Assembly: GCA_029782215.1 (NCBI GenBank)
Contig: JAKOVD010000209.1
Coordinates: 27,099-91,098, forward strand
Direction: 5' to 3'
DNA: 64,000 bases
DNA from: Chloroflexota bacterium
Lineage (GTDB): Bacteria > Chloroflexota > Anaerolineae > J102
The notes under the pieces are model-generated. The model had not been told where the DNA came from. It was given only the letters and a program-made list of their open reading frames with translations, and made no database searches. Positions 1 through 9,086 of the stretch are shown here, one piece after another. Numbering within the stretch: position 1 is the first letter of the stretch; each line of letters starts with the position of its first letter. The translations under genes and the position numbers were made by a program.

Positions 1-911
1 TTGAGCAGCTTGGCCGGGTCGACGGGCAGTTCCTGGACCCGGACGCCGGCCGCAGCAAGGGCCTCTTTGTCGCTGTCGCTGTGCTGGCCCACCAGGAGCA
101 CCTGGCCGGCGCGGCAGGCTTCGTCGAGGCTGAAGCCAAAGCTTAGCCGCTGGGTCGCCAGATGACCGGCGAGCAGCGCCAGATAGACGCGTGTGGCCGG
201 TTCGTCAAGCGGTCCAAAGAGCACGTAGGCCGCCAGCAGGCGGGGCACGGCAGGGGCCGGCGGGAAGTCCACCTGCACGCTCTGGACGCCGTCGACCTCG
301 ATCGGGCCGGCCACGCGATGGTCCACCGTGTCGGTGATGGTGTATTTTCCGGCTGCCAGGCCTTCGAAGCGGTAGGTTTCATCGGTGCCAACCTGGCCCG
401 TGACCTCGCGGCCGGACGCATCCGCCAGCACCAGGGCGTGCCCAGCGCCGCCGGGCACCTTGCCGGAGATGGCGCTGGCCGCCGGCGGGGGCGCGACTTC
501 GGCCCGAGCCTGCTGGAAGATCACCAGGAAGGAATGATGGAACAGGGTGTTGCCCGCCGCTTCGTCGGGATGGGCGGTGTGCAGGTTCTCGACACGGTCT
601 GATGGCGCGCCGGGCACGTAGACGCTGCAGACCTCCCACTTCCACATCGGCTCATTGGCGCCGGGCTCGGTGGCCGGCTTATCGATCACCAGGTCACGCC
701 CCCCGCCGTCCCAGTCCACGTGCACTTTGGCGCCCATGATGCGGGCCCCGACCGCATCGAGCACGTCCAGGAAGAGGTGGTGCCGCCCGCCGTTTTCGGC
801 GGGGGTGAGATGGTGGACGCGCAGGACCCGCCAATAGTCCGTACCGGGCGCCGCCTCGGCGGCGACCACACGGACGCCATAGGCCACGGCATCGTTGACG
901 GCATCAGGCAT
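1..911 (-). CDS. Prealbumin-like repeat protein with novel C-terminal domain (partial, runs off the left edge)
   Basis: Open from an ATG at 911 to the window edge (303 codons, no stop seen). An AGGT/GGAGG-type ribosome site lies just before the ATG, which overlaps the stop of the upstream gene by 8 bases, so the pair is probably translationally coupled. The first 130 residues match no family I know. Residues of about 165-215 form a carboxypeptidase-regulatory-like beta fold (SGKVPGG... YRFEGLAAGKYTI). The last 90 residues (LLAAYVLFGP... VLLVGQHSDSDKEAL) resemble the C-terminus of the neighbouring 1039-aa protein. No signal peptide or membrane segment is visible. A role in surface or carbohydrate handling is inferred only from the neighbour. 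Confidence 0.75.
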   Translation of the reverse strand, partial: MPDAVNDAVAYGVRVVAAEAAPGTDYWRVLRVHHLTPAENGGRHHLFLDVLDAVGARIMGAKVHVDWDGGGRDLVIDKPATEPGANEPMWKWEVCSVYVPGAPSDRVENLHTAHPDEAAGNTLFHHSFLVIFQQARAEVAPPPAASAISGKVPGGAGHALVLADASGREVTGQVGTDETYRFEGLAAGKYTITDTVDHRVAGPIEVDGVQSVQVDFPPAPAVPRLLAAYVLFGPLDEPATRVYLALLAGHLATQRLSFGFSLDEACRAGQVLLVGQHSDSDKEALAAAGVRVQELPVDPAKLL

Positions 912-3900
912 GGGGGACCTCCGGGAAGGGCAGGGCGGCAAGGGAGACAGCGGTGCGCGGCGCCAGCAGGGGCGCCAGCGCCAGGAGGTCCTTTCTGAGA
1001 TCGACGATCTGGCAGCCCGCAGCTTGCAGCTCCACCACTGCTTCGGCGGTGATGCCATCGCCCAGCAAGACCACGGTGGCGGCATTGCGGGCTTCCGGGG
1101 CGCTGAACCCGACGACCCCTGCCGGTTGTGAGGCCAGCCAGGGCGCCAGCAGGTGCAGGAGCGCCGCCTGCAGGCCTGGATCGGCGGCGCCGAGCAGGTA
1201 GTAGCGGGCGAACGGTTTGGCTGCTGCCTGGGGCGCATAGACGAGGTCGATGGCCAGGGCGCCCTGTCCGTCCAGGAACAGGTCGCTGGCCAGCACCGCC
1301 GCCCCGACTACCACCTGGTAGAACCCCATCTCCAGGGCATCGAAAGCGAACTCACCGCCGGCGCCGGTCTGGGTGGCGGCCACCGAGCGGCCATCACGCT
1401 GCAGCGTGATCTGGATAGCCGGCATACCCTTGCCGGCATCGTCGCGCAGAACGCCGGCAAGGCGGCTCTCCGCGGCGGGGATGACGACGCCGGCGCCTGC
1501 CCGCAGGACGGGGGCCCGCAGCACACTCTTCCCGTCGCTGACCAGACCCGTGACCATGTCGTCGCCGAGCTCGACGCGGTAGACGCCCGCCGGGAGATTG
1601 GTGAAGCGGTACTGGGCATCGGTGGACAGCTCTGCATGCCGGGTAAACCCATAGGTTTCGGAGATCAGGATGACGGTCCGGCTCTGCGCCGGCACGTTGG
1701 CGACCGCGCCCACGATGGCGCCGAGCACCGGGAAATCGAAAGTGACCTTGTTCTCTCCGTCCAGCGGCAGGTCTGAAACCACCATGCCCACCCCACCCAA
1801 CGCCAGCTCATAGATCCCGGCCGGCAGACCTTCAAAACGGAAGGTGCGGTTGGCGTCGAGGATATACCGGCGGCTTTGCTGTCCTGCCCACAAGGTGACC
1901 ACCTGGCCAACACGCCCACCCGGCACCTTGCCGCTCACCACGCTCGTCGCCGGCCCGGCGGCGCCGGCCGGCTGGAGCTGGAAATTCACCTCGTAGCTGA
2001 TGGGATCGCCCTCGCGGCCCGGCACATGGGCGGTGACAAGACCATCGGCGGTATCGCTGGGATAATCGCCCTGGACGACGCTGATACTGAAGGCGCCGGC
2101 GGAGTTCACGAATTCGTAGTAGCCGTCGGGTTCGGGTTTGTAGGGGTTTTGGCCGGTGCGTGTGCGGGGGAATTTCGTGCCGGGAGCGGCATTCGTCCAC
2201 CGCATTTCCAACTCGACGTTCTTGATCCCCTTCCCATTCTTGTCCACCACGCGCCCGAAGAAGAGTTTGTTGTTGCCCGTTTCGGCCTTGGACAGCAGGC
2301 GCTTGGCTGTTACCGCGTAGCGCGCCGTGGTCGCCGCCGGGACCGTGATCGTGGCTTTGGCTGCTGCCAGCCCGCGACCGACGGTGACGCTGGCGCTGGC
2401 GCTGCCCACGACCAGGACATAGGTTCCGGCGACGCCCGGCCGGAACTCGCAGGCGCCGGCGCTGTCGGTGGTGGCGGTGCGCTGGACGAGGCCATTGCGG
2501 TGCAGCGCAACCTGCACACCGGCCTGGGGATGCCCGCCGCCGTCGACGACGGCGCCGCTGATCTGGAAGTCGCCCGTCGCGTCCATGTCCTTGAGGTCAA
2601 TGGCATCGACGTCTCCTTCCGTCAGGGTGATGCTGTGCGCCACAACGCCCACCCAATCTGCCACCAGGTCATACTGACCTGGCGGCGCTGCCAGCCGGTA
2701 GCGGCCATCCGGGCCTGTCTGGCCGCTGGCGACGGTGTTCTCCCCCTGCCGGAGCATCAGGGCCAGGCCCACGACCGGCGCACCGCTCCTGTCGAGCACA
2801 GCGCCTTCCAGGGCTGCCGTTGTACCGCTAGGCGCGCGTAACTCGTGGCGCACGCGGCTGGGGGTCTCCTTCAGGAGCCGGATCAAAGGGAGCTCGCCCG
2901 CAAGGCCAAACTGCTGGTCCCAGGCATGGCTGTACCAGGACATCTGATCCCAGGTGGGGTTGAAGTCGCCCAGGGGCCTAGAAGCGAGCAGCCAGGTGCA
3001 GCAGGTGAAGTACCACTCAGGCGCCTCGTCCTGGAGGAAGCGGTAGATCGCCATCTGCCACTCGGCCTGTGTGGTCGTGCTGACCTTGGGATAGCGCTTG
3101 TCATCGCCCCAACCCACCACCGGTCCGCCTTCTGTGCTCATCACCGGCACATCGAATCCGAGGGTCTGCTGGATGGTGGCGCCCCACCATTCAAAAGCGC
3201 GGAAACAGTAGGCGTCCTGGAAGATGGTCTGGCCGGGGTTCTTGGCCCGCGCCCGCAGGGCATTGATCTCCTCAAGTGGCCGTCCATCCCAGGCCCAGGC
3301 CTGGTACTTGGCATAATCGGACCGGGTGATGCCGTGCTGCAGCGCCTGGTCGGGGGTGAGGCTGCTGTACTGCCAGCGCTGGTAGTAGGCGTATTCCTCG
3401 GCGGTCAGGGCCTGGCCGGTCTGGTTGACGGCGTCGCCGGGATAATCGAGGGGATGGTTCAGCGTGTAGTTATGGATGGCTACCCAGGCGCCGCGCTCGA
3501 AGATGTCCTTGCGTCCGCGCTCCACCACCTTGGCGATACCGTTGCTTTGGTTGCCGGGCCCCATGGCCGGATAGGCGGGGAGACCGCCTTCCTTGAAGAT
3601 GGTGTCGGCGTCCCAAATGAAGTTGTCCACCACCACATCGAGCCAGTTGGCCGGCCGGTGGTTGTTCTTCCATTCGGCGGGCAGATCCGGCTCATTGTTC
3701 GCCTCGAAGTAGCGCACTCCCGCGGCCACCAGCTTGTGAACGGCGTCGATGCCGCGGCCATCAAGATGGCCCGGGTTCGGCCGCTCGCGGTAGATGCGAA
3801 CGATGGGCATGATGCCGTTGTCCAGCAGAGCCCGGGAAAGCTCACGCGACGAGGCGCCGCCATCGTCGAGCACTTTGACCCATTTGATCTGCAGCGCCTG

Positions 3901-4023
3901 CAGTTCATTGATCCACTGCTGCAGCGCCGCACCTGAGGGATGGTAGACGCTCGCCGACCAGTGCACACCCCGCCCGTTGTCATCCGGCGGCCGGGGGAAA
4001 TCCGACAACTGTTTGCGGCTCAT
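904..4023 (-). CDS. Clan-A-like glycoside hydrolase with prealbumin-like repeats
   Basis: 1039 aa. Residues of about 15-370 look like a TIM-barrel glycosidase. An ANNEPDLP motif places a candidate acid/base Glu at 111, and VMSTEGG places a candidate nucleophile Glu at 298, the usual strand-4 and strand-7 positions of clan GH-A. From about residue 400 to 900 there are five or six carboxypeptidase-regulatory-like (CnaB/prealbumin) repeats, recognisable by G-x-Y-x-L/F...LPAGxY phrases. The C-terminal 100 residues resemble the end of the next gene. No signal peptide is seen, so export, if any, is by an unrecognised route. It has its own promoter (4101-4129) and a 70-nt leader. Substrate unknown. 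Confidence 0.8.
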   Translation of the reverse strand: MSRKQLSDFPRPPDDNGRGVHWSASVYHPSGAALQQWINELQALQIKWVKVLDDGGASSRELSRALLDNGIMPIVRIYRERPNPGHLDGRGIDAVHKLVAAGVRYFEANNEPDLPAEWKNNHRPANWLDVVVDNFIWDADTIFKEGGLPAYPAMGPGNQSNGIAKVVERGRKDIFERGAWVAIHNYTLNHPLDYPGDAVNQTGQALTAEEYAYYQRWQYSSLTPDQALQHGITRSDYAKYQAWAWDGRPLEEINALRARAKNPGQTIFQDAYCFRAFEWWGATIQQTLGFDVPVMSTEGGPVVGWGDDKRYPKVSTTTQAEWQMAIYRFLQDEAPEWYFTCCTWLLASRPLGDFNPTWDQMSWYSHAWDQQFGLAGELPLIRLLKETPSRVRHELRAPSGTTAALEGAVLDRSGAPVVGLALMLRQGENTVASGQTGPDGRYRLAAPPGQYDLVADWVGVVAHSITLTEGDVDAIDLKDMDATGDFQISGAVVDGGGHPQAGVQVALHRNGLVQRTATTDSAGACEFRPGVAGTYVLVVGSASASVTVGRGLAAAKATITVPAATTARYAVTAKRLLSKAETGNNKLFFGRVVDKNGKGIKNVELEMRWTNAAPGTKFPRTRTGQNPYKPEPDGYYEFVNSAGAFSISVVQGDYPSDTADGLVTAHVPGREGDPISYEVNFQLQPAGAAGPATSVVSGKVPGGRVGQVVTLWAGQQSRRYILDANRTFRFEGLPAGIYELALGGVGMVVSDLPLDGENKVTFDFPVLGAIVGAVANVPAQSRTVILISETYGFTRHAELSTDAQYRFTNLPAGVYRVELGDDMVTGLVSDGKSVLRAPVLRAGAGVVIPAAESRLAGVLRDDAGKGMPAIQITLQRDGRSVAATQTGAGGEFAFDALEMGFYQVVVGAAVLASDLFLDGQGALAIDLVYAPQAAAKPFARYYLLGAADPGLQAALLHLLAPWLASQPAGVVGFSAPEARNAATVVLLGDGITAEAVVELQAAGCQIVDLRKDLLALAPLLAPRTAVSLAALPFPEVPHA

Positions 4024-4100
4024 GTTGACCTCGTCTTAATGGGGGAAGGAGGACGAAGAGGGCGGCACGAGACATCGGGCCTCAATTGTGTGTGCGATGA

Positions 4101-4129
4101 ATACTAGCCCGTTATGTGTCTTCTGACAA
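4101..4129 (-). promoter_or_regulatory. Sigma-70-type promoter for the glycoside hydrolase gene
   Basis: Read on the minus strand: TTGTCA (4129-4124), a 17-base spacer, then TAGTAT (4106-4101). Predicted start near 4094, about 70 bases before the ATG at 4023. It lies in the only gap of any size between this gene and the glycosyltransferase upstream. Confidence 0.6.
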
Positions 4130-4130
4130 C

Positions 4131-5822
4131 TTATGGTGATGAAACCTGCCGCAGTACGACCGTGTGCTGGGCGCCGGAGCGTTCGCGAATGACCTCGATG
4201 ATTTCCAGTTCCTTGCCGGCCTTGACGACCTCGGAGTTCAGGAGCTCAGCGCGTCCTGGAAAGTTGGTCCGTTCGGGCATGTGGAGGAGATAGACGGCTT
4301 CCGGATCCTGCAGGTCCTGGCGGATGGCCTCGGCGACGCCTTCGGGCGGGGCATCCACCCGTTCGTAGCCGAAGATCTCGATGGGGTCCACCTCACCCTG
4401 CGAGATCAGGATCAGCGGCGCCTTGAAGCCCCAGTCGAGAGCATAGGGCCGGGTGATGCCGTTCTGGCGCAGGTAGTCGGCCAGGCGGTAGGAGGTGTCC
4501 GAATGGTCGGCCAAGCCGCCGCTGCGCGCCAGCGCCCGGTGGTAGCCAACATCCGCCGTCAGGCTGCTGGCGCCCAGGATGAGGGCGAAGAGCACCGCAG
4601 CGGCGTTGGTCAGCCACAGCGCCGTAAGCCGTCCCAGCAGCCGGAAGGGGATGTCCCAGGCCGCAGCGACGGCCAGGGCAAGGTAAGGCGAAAAGATGGC
4701 AAGATGGGTGTACCAGAGCGCGGTCGGGGTCAGGGGGCTCTGGAGCAGCAGCAGGGCTGTGTAGGCATACAAAAGCAGCGCCGCCAGCGCCAACCGGCGC
4801 AGGTCGGGCTGGCGGCGTCCTGCCGCAAGGGCAACGCCGGCAATGCCGAGCCCTGCCAGCCAGACGGGGAAGGCGAGCAGGTCACTGGCGTTGCCTCCCA
4901 GGTACCAGAAATGGTTGCCTTCCAGGAAGTTACGGGTCTGGCCAAGGCGCTGGCCGAGGTTGCCCAGGTAGTTGGTGTTGGCGACCCCGTAGTAGGACTC
5001 GTTGAGCGTGCCCAGGAAGTGCCTGAAGGTGGCGCCCGTCTGCAGGTTGAACAGGAGAAATGGCGCCATGCCGAGCAGAAACGCCGCGACTGCGCCCACC
5101 ACGACCGGCGGCCGCAGAAGCTGGCGGGGGTGGAACGAGTCGGCCACCGGGAGGCCCAGGGGTTTGCGGAGCAGCCACACCGCCGGCGCCAGGATGGCCG
5201 TGGCGACGAGGGGCCAGAGCATGATGAACTTGGCCCACAGTCCCAAGCCGGCCATGAAGGCCGCCAGCAGCCACCAGCGGCTGCGGCCGGTGGCGCTGAG
5301 TTTGCCCAACGCCAGCAGAATGGCGAGGCTGAGGGCGATGGTCGTATTGGTGACGTAGATGCCCTGGCGCGAGAAGAAGACGTAAGATGGCTGTACGGCT
5401 AACAACCAGGCGGCCAGCAACCCGGCGCGACGCCCGCCCACCGCGCTTCCCAGCCGGTAGGTCAGCCACAGAATCAGCACGGCCACCGTCAGCGGCCAGA
5501 GCCGCATGACAGGGACGCTGATGCCGCCTATCTTGAAGTAGGCAAGCAGGACATAGGTGTTGAGGGCGCCGACATAGTCGACGATCATCAACGGCAGGCG
5601 CGCGCCGGCCACGTGGATGGTGGCATCACGGTGCGCCTCGACGGGCAACCCCCGCAGCAACTGCACCGCAGGCTGTGCCTCGACAGCTTCGTCGTAGTTT
5701 GGCCCCGGCAGTGAAAGCTGGTAGAGAGTCAGCGCCAGGAAGACGCCCAGGGGGAGCAGAAAGGCCAGCCCTGCCGGGAAGCGGAGGCGCCGGGAAGGGA
5801 CAAGAGCAGCGGGAGGCGACAC
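4131..5822 (-). CDS. GT-C fold membrane glycosyltransferase (GT39/PMT-like)
   Basis: 563 aa with about 10-12 hydrophobic segments and a short soluble C-terminal tail. The first extracytoplasmic loop carries PNYDEAVEA (Asp44-Glu45), the acidic pair typical of GT-C enzymes of the ArnT/PMT_2 group that use polyprenyl-phosphate sugars. The family moves a sugar from a lipid carrier to protein, lipid or glycan on the outer face of the membrane. It starts 21 bases after the stop of the FecR-like gene and is likely co-transcribed. The acceptor and sugar cannot be told from sequence. Confidence 0.82.
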   Translation of the reverse strand: MSPPAALVPSRRLRFPAGLAFLLPLGVFLALTLYQLSLPGPNYDEAVEAQPAVQLLRGLPVEAHRDATIHVAGARLPLMIVDYVGALNTYVLLAYFKIGGISVPVMRLWPLTVAVLILWLTYRLGSAVGGRRAGLLAAWLLAVQPSYVFFSRQGIYVTNTTIALSLAILLALGKLSATGRSRWWLLAAFMAGLGLWAKFIMLWPLVATAILAPAVWLLRKPLGLPVADSFHPRQLLRPPVVVGAVAAFLLGMAPFLLFNLQTGATFRHFLGTLNESYYGVANTNYLGNLGQRLGQTRNFLEGNHFWYLGGNASDLLAFPVWLAGLGIAGVALAAGRRQPDLRRLALAALLLYAYTALLLLQSPLTPTALWYTHLAIFSPYLALAVAAAWDIPFRLLGRLTALWLTNAAAVLFALILGASSLTADVGYHRALARSGGLADHSDTSYRLADYLRQNGITRPYALDWGFKAPLILISQGEVDPIEIFGYERVDAPPEGVAEAIRQDLQDPEAVYLLHMPERTNFPGRAELLNSEVVKAGKELEIIEVIRERSGAQHTVVLRQVSSP

Positions 5823-5843
5823 AAACGGGGCCAGGGGACGGCG

Positions 5844-7121
5844 CTACTGGGCAATCAGGCCGACGTTGGCGGCCTGGCTGCGGTAGTTGTGGCCGCTGGC
5901 ATAGATGCGGATCTTAGTCACCTTCGCGGGCCGGGGAAAAGTAGGACTCTGCAGGAAGTCTGGCGACTCATAGTCGTACCAGACGGCCTGGGGAATCTTC
6001 TCACCGCCCCGTATCGGCCAGTTTGCCACCGGGTCTTTGGCGTAGAACCCCCATGTCCAGAACTGAGGGTTGCCGTTGACGTCGATGAAGTCGATGCGGG
6101 CCATCAGCGGGAATTCCGAGGACTGCTGGCCGGCCCCGGCCAGCGACTGGCTCAGCAGCCTGGCGTCCAGCCGCAGAATCAGGCTGTCGTAGTCGAGGAC
6201 GTCGACGTTGATGTCCTGGGTGATGCCTGTCTCTGTGTGGATACCTTCCTCACCCTGGCGCACGAAATAGGCGGCATTGCGTTCACCGCTGTTGGTCACC
6301 GTCACCGTGCCGTGGGTCACGGCGCTGGGGTCGCCGGCATCGACGATGGATTCCACGGTCCATGTTTCTTCCAGCGGCTCGGTGAAGTCGCCGTTCTTGA
6401 CCAGGTTGACCGGCCCAGCCTTAGGCGAGGCAGGCGGCGATCCCAGGGCCACGGTCGTGCGCTGGCCGCCATTCAGTACCACCTGTTCTCCCTGGCTTTC
6501 GACCCGCACATCACCACCGCGATCGTTGACCTCGGTGGCATCGTTGGTCACGGCGATGGCCACATCGTCGCCATCTTCAAGGTGGATGACGGCGTGGGGC
6601 GTCTTGACGGTGATCTCGACCGGCCGGTCTTCGCGGGCGTTACCGATCACGCGGGCGCGGCCCTGGTCCAGCCGCAGGTTGATGCGGTCGGGCTGGCTGC
6701 TGCTGCGAAACCTGGGCGCACGCGCCTCTTCAAAGACGACATCGGTGTTGTCGCGCAGTTGCACGGACGCCAGCGTCTGGTCGGGGCTGCCATTGGCGTA
6801 GATGGAGATGTTGGCGCGTGCTTCCTCATCCGTGCGCATGCGATCGCCTTCGCTCAATGCCAGGGTACTGACAACGCCCGTGACGTTTCCCATATCGGCG
6901 TCCAGGATCAGCGGCGTGCCGCGAATGGCCTCGACCTGTGTGTACCGGTCGACCGTTGCGTTTTCGACGAACCAGCGGATGCCCAGCGGAATGCCGACGA
7001 TGCCAACCAGGAACAGCCCAAACGCGATCCAGAGCAGGATCCATGCCTGCCTGCCTACGCCCTCATAGGGGCTGGAAGACGCCGTTTGCGGGGCTTTGAC
7101 GGAAGGGATGCTGTCAGTCAT
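5844..7121 (-). CDS. Single-pass membrane protein with FecR-like domain
   Basis: 425 aa from the ATG at 7121. An upstream in-frame TTG at 7193 would overlap acyP and is less likely. One transmembrane helix sits near residues 25-47 (ILLWIAFGLFLVGIVGIPLG). It is followed by a FecR-type beta domain (VEAIRGTPLIL... QGRARVIGN... VEITVKTPHAVIHLEDG) and a second beta-rich domain with an aromatic, carbohydrate-module-like look (FWTWGFYAKDP). FecR domains in such proteins act outside the membrane as sensors or scaffolds. No sigma factor gene adjoins it, so classical FecIR signalling is not supported. It lies between acyP and the GT-C gene and probably shares their transcript. Confidence 0.7.
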   Translation of the reverse strand: MTDSIPSVKAPQTASSSPYEGVGRQAWILLWIAFGLFLVGIVGIPLGIRWFVENATVDRYTQVEAIRGTPLILDADMGNVTGVVSTLALSEGDRMRTDEEARANISIYANGSPDQTLASVQLRDNTDVVFEEARAPRFRSSSQPDRINLRLDQGRARVIGNAREDRPVEITVKTPHAVIHLEDGDDVAIAVTNDATEVNDRGGDVRVESQGEQVVLNGGQRTTVALGSPPASPKAGPVNLVKNGDFTEPLEETWTVESIVDAGDPSAVTHGTVTVTNSGERNAAYFVRQGEEGIHTETGITQDINVDVLDYDSLILRLDARLLSQSLAGAGQQSSEFPLMARIDFIDVNGNPQFWTWGFYAKDPVANWPIRGGEKIPQAVWYDYESPDFLQSPTFPRPAKVTKIRIYASGHNYRSQAANVGLIAQ

Positions 7122-7144
7122 GGCGGCGGCGGTCCCCAGGGGAC

Positions 7145-7435
7145 CTAGTGGATGATGCGGAAGTCGGTGAATTCGCCGCGCGGCGTTTCCCAAGTCACGT
7201 CGACGCGGTCGACCCCTGACAGGCGGGGGCCGGCGCGTAACTGGTCGAGCAGCCGGTTGAGGGCATCCTCGGGACCCTCGGCCACGACCTCCACTTGCTG
7301 TCCCCCGAAGTAGAGGTTGCGCACGGTGCCGTTGAGCCCCAGGGCGATGGCCTCGCGCTGGACAAAGGCGCGGAAGCCCACGCCCTGGACGCGACCTTGA
7401 ACGACAGCATGGATGCGAGACGAGGTGGTTGGCAT
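7145..7435 (-). CDS. acyP: Acylphosphatase
   Basis: 96 aa, the normal size. It shows the signature VQGRVQGVGFRAF, whose Arg22 binds phosphate, and the GTVRN motif, whose Asn40 orients the water. It hydrolyses acyl phosphates such as acetyl or carbamoyl phosphate in the cytoplasm. The gene lies 23 bases ahead of the FecR-like gene and 33 bases after the TPR gene, so it is part of the long minus-strand run and says little about its neighbours. Confidence 0.95.
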   Translation of the reverse strand: MPTTSSRIHAVVQGRVQGVGFRAFVQREAIALGLNGTVRNLYFGGQQVEVVAEGPEDALNRLLDQLRAGPRLSGVDRVDVTWETPRGEFTDFRIIH

Positions 7436-7468
7436 GGTAAATGGGGCGGCGGGAAGGGGTGGCGCTGG

Positions 7469-8128
7469 CTAGTCCTCGGCCAGGGAATCTTCGCCTGGGC
7501 TATTGGCCAGCCGGGCAGTCTGCGCGGCCTCAAGGCGGCGCAGCCACAGTATGGCATCGCGATCGTTCGGATTGGCTCGCAGCGCGGCCTGGAACCAGTT
7601 TTCGGCCTCCGGCCAGTCCTGCCTCTCGGCGTAGATCAGACCGATGCTGTAGTGCGCGTTCTCGGCCACCGGATCGATCTCTATGGCTTGTTTGAAGGTC
7701 TCGATCGCTTTCTCCTGAGCGCTGGCAGAGGAATACTCCAAGCGTCCCAGGTAGGCGGCGGCCAGGTTCATCAAAAGACGGGCGTTGAAGGGATGTTGTT
7801 CCACCGCCCCTTCCAGGAAGCTCACGGCGGTGTTCCAGCGGGCATTCATCACCAGGGCGCCGCCAAGGGTGACGGCCACGTCGGGGTCGTCCGGAGCCAA
7901 GGCATAGGCCTGCTGCAGGGGCGCTAGCGCTTCCGCAGGCCGTTGGGCGCGCAGCAGGCGGGCGCCATCGTTGAGCAGGCGTTGCGCGGCCAGCCTGTTC
8001 GCGGCGGCGGCGTCCCGCTCGATCTGGGCGCGACGCCGCGCCACTTCTTCGGGGCTGAGGGTGTCCGGCGATTCCTGTTGCGCCGGGGAAAGGCGAGGAG
8101 GACGGGAGGGGCGATTCTTGGCAGCCAT
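7469..8128 (-). CDS. TPR-repeat protein
   Basis: 219 aa, soluble. A Lys/Arg/Pro-rich N-terminus is followed by a predicted coiled stretch (EEVARRRAQIERDAAAANRL). Three or four tetratricopeptide repeats then run from about residue 70 (EALAPLQQAYALAPDDPDVAVTLGGAL and following; GLIYAERQDWPEAENWFQAALRANPND). TPRs mediate protein contacts. The partner is unknown. It is followed closely by acyP and preceded by the AEC transporter gene. Confidence 0.8.
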   Translation of the reverse strand: MAAKNRPSRPPRLSPAQQESPDTLSPEEVARRRAQIERDAAAANRLAAQRLLNDGARLLRAQRPAEALAPLQQAYALAPDDPDVAVTLGGALVMNARWNTAVSFLEGAVEQHPFNARLLMNLAAAYLGRLEYSSASAQEKAIETFKQAIEIDPVAENAHYSIGLIYAERQDWPEAENWFQAALRANPNDRDAILWLRRLEAAQTARLANSPGEDSLAED

Positions 8129-8158
8129 CGTGAGCAGATGGGTGAGTGAGGCGACGGA

Positions 8159-9085
8159 TCAGCGCAGCCAGAGCAGCAGGACGGGCAAGGTGACCACGCT
8201 GACCAGGGTTGTAGCCAGCACGGCGCCGGCGACAAAGTCCGGTTTGGCATCGAACTCGTTGCTGAGGACGATCGTATTCACCGCCGTCGGCATCGAAGCC
8301 TGCATCACGGCCACGGAATAGGCCAGCCCGCTCAGACCCAGCAGCGAAGCCAGGGCGATGGCGAGCGCCGGTCCCACGCCCATGCGCAGAACGGTGAGGC
8401 GAGAGACCAGATTGAAATCCAGTTTGGCCCGGGCCTGGGCTAACGACATGCCGAGGATAAGCAAGAAGATCGGGATCGTCGCCCGCCCTGCCATTTGCAG
8501 CATGTCCAGAAAGGAACCACCTGGCGCCAGGCCGGTGGTGCGGCTGAAGACGCCGAGGGCGAGCGCCCAAACGACGGGCGCCGTCACGGTGCGTCGCAAC
8601 GCCAGTTGGACGCCGTGATGGCCATGCGCCAGCAAGAAGATGCTTACGGTAGTGCCGATCAAGGTGTTGAAGGCGTAGAGAATCAGGGCGAACTGGAAGC
8701 CTGGCTGCCCGAAGGCGAACAGGTTCAGGGGCAGGCCATAGTTGCCTTCGTTGAGGAGGATGGCGGTGACGACAAAGGCACTGGCGAGGCCGCCTGAGAA
8801 CCCCCAACGCCGTGTAAGCACGAAGGCTATCAGGGCCATCAGGATCATGTTGGCGGCGGCAAAGGCGACCATGCGCCCTACAGTTGGGGCGTCAATCTCC
8901 AGGGTAATGAGCGTGGTATAGATCAGACAGGGAGAAAGAACGTAGAAGACAATACGGCTGATCGAACGGGTGTCAAGTTGGAGCCGATTCTGCAAAAGGT
9001 AGCCGGCAATCACCATCATGGCAATAGGGCCCAGAACCTGCACAAGGACCTGCAGGAGGGTCGCGGGGCCGCTGCTGCCGCTCAC
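8159..9085 (-). CDS. AEC-family transporter
   Basis: 308 aa with about 10 hydrophobic helices in the two-times-five arrangement of auxin-efflux-carrier-family proteins, including the N-terminal GPIAMMVIAGYLLQ and a mid-protein LNEGNYGLPLNLFAFG stretch (the conserved N-x-G-x-G-x-P region). Family members export organic acids such as malate or malonate, or auxin-like anions. The GTG start at 9085 lies directly after the stop of the HEAT-repeat gene (9087), which suggests coupling. Confidence 0.88.
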   Translation of the reverse strand: MSGSSGPATLLQVLVQVLGPIAMMVIAGYLLQNRLQLDTRSISRIVFYVLSPCLIYTTLITLEIDAPTVGRMVAFAAANMILMALIAFVLTRRWGFSGGLASAFVVTAILLNEGNYGLPLNLFAFGQPGFQFALILYAFNTLIGTTVSIFLLAHGHHGVQLALRRTVTAPVVWALALGVFSRTTGLAPGGSFLDMLQMAGRATIPIFLLILGMSLAQARAKLDFNLVSRLTVLRMGVGPALAIALASLLGLSGLAYSVAVMQASMPTAVNTIVLSNEFDAKPDFVAGAVLATTLVSVVTLPVLLLWLR

Positions 9086-9086
9086 G

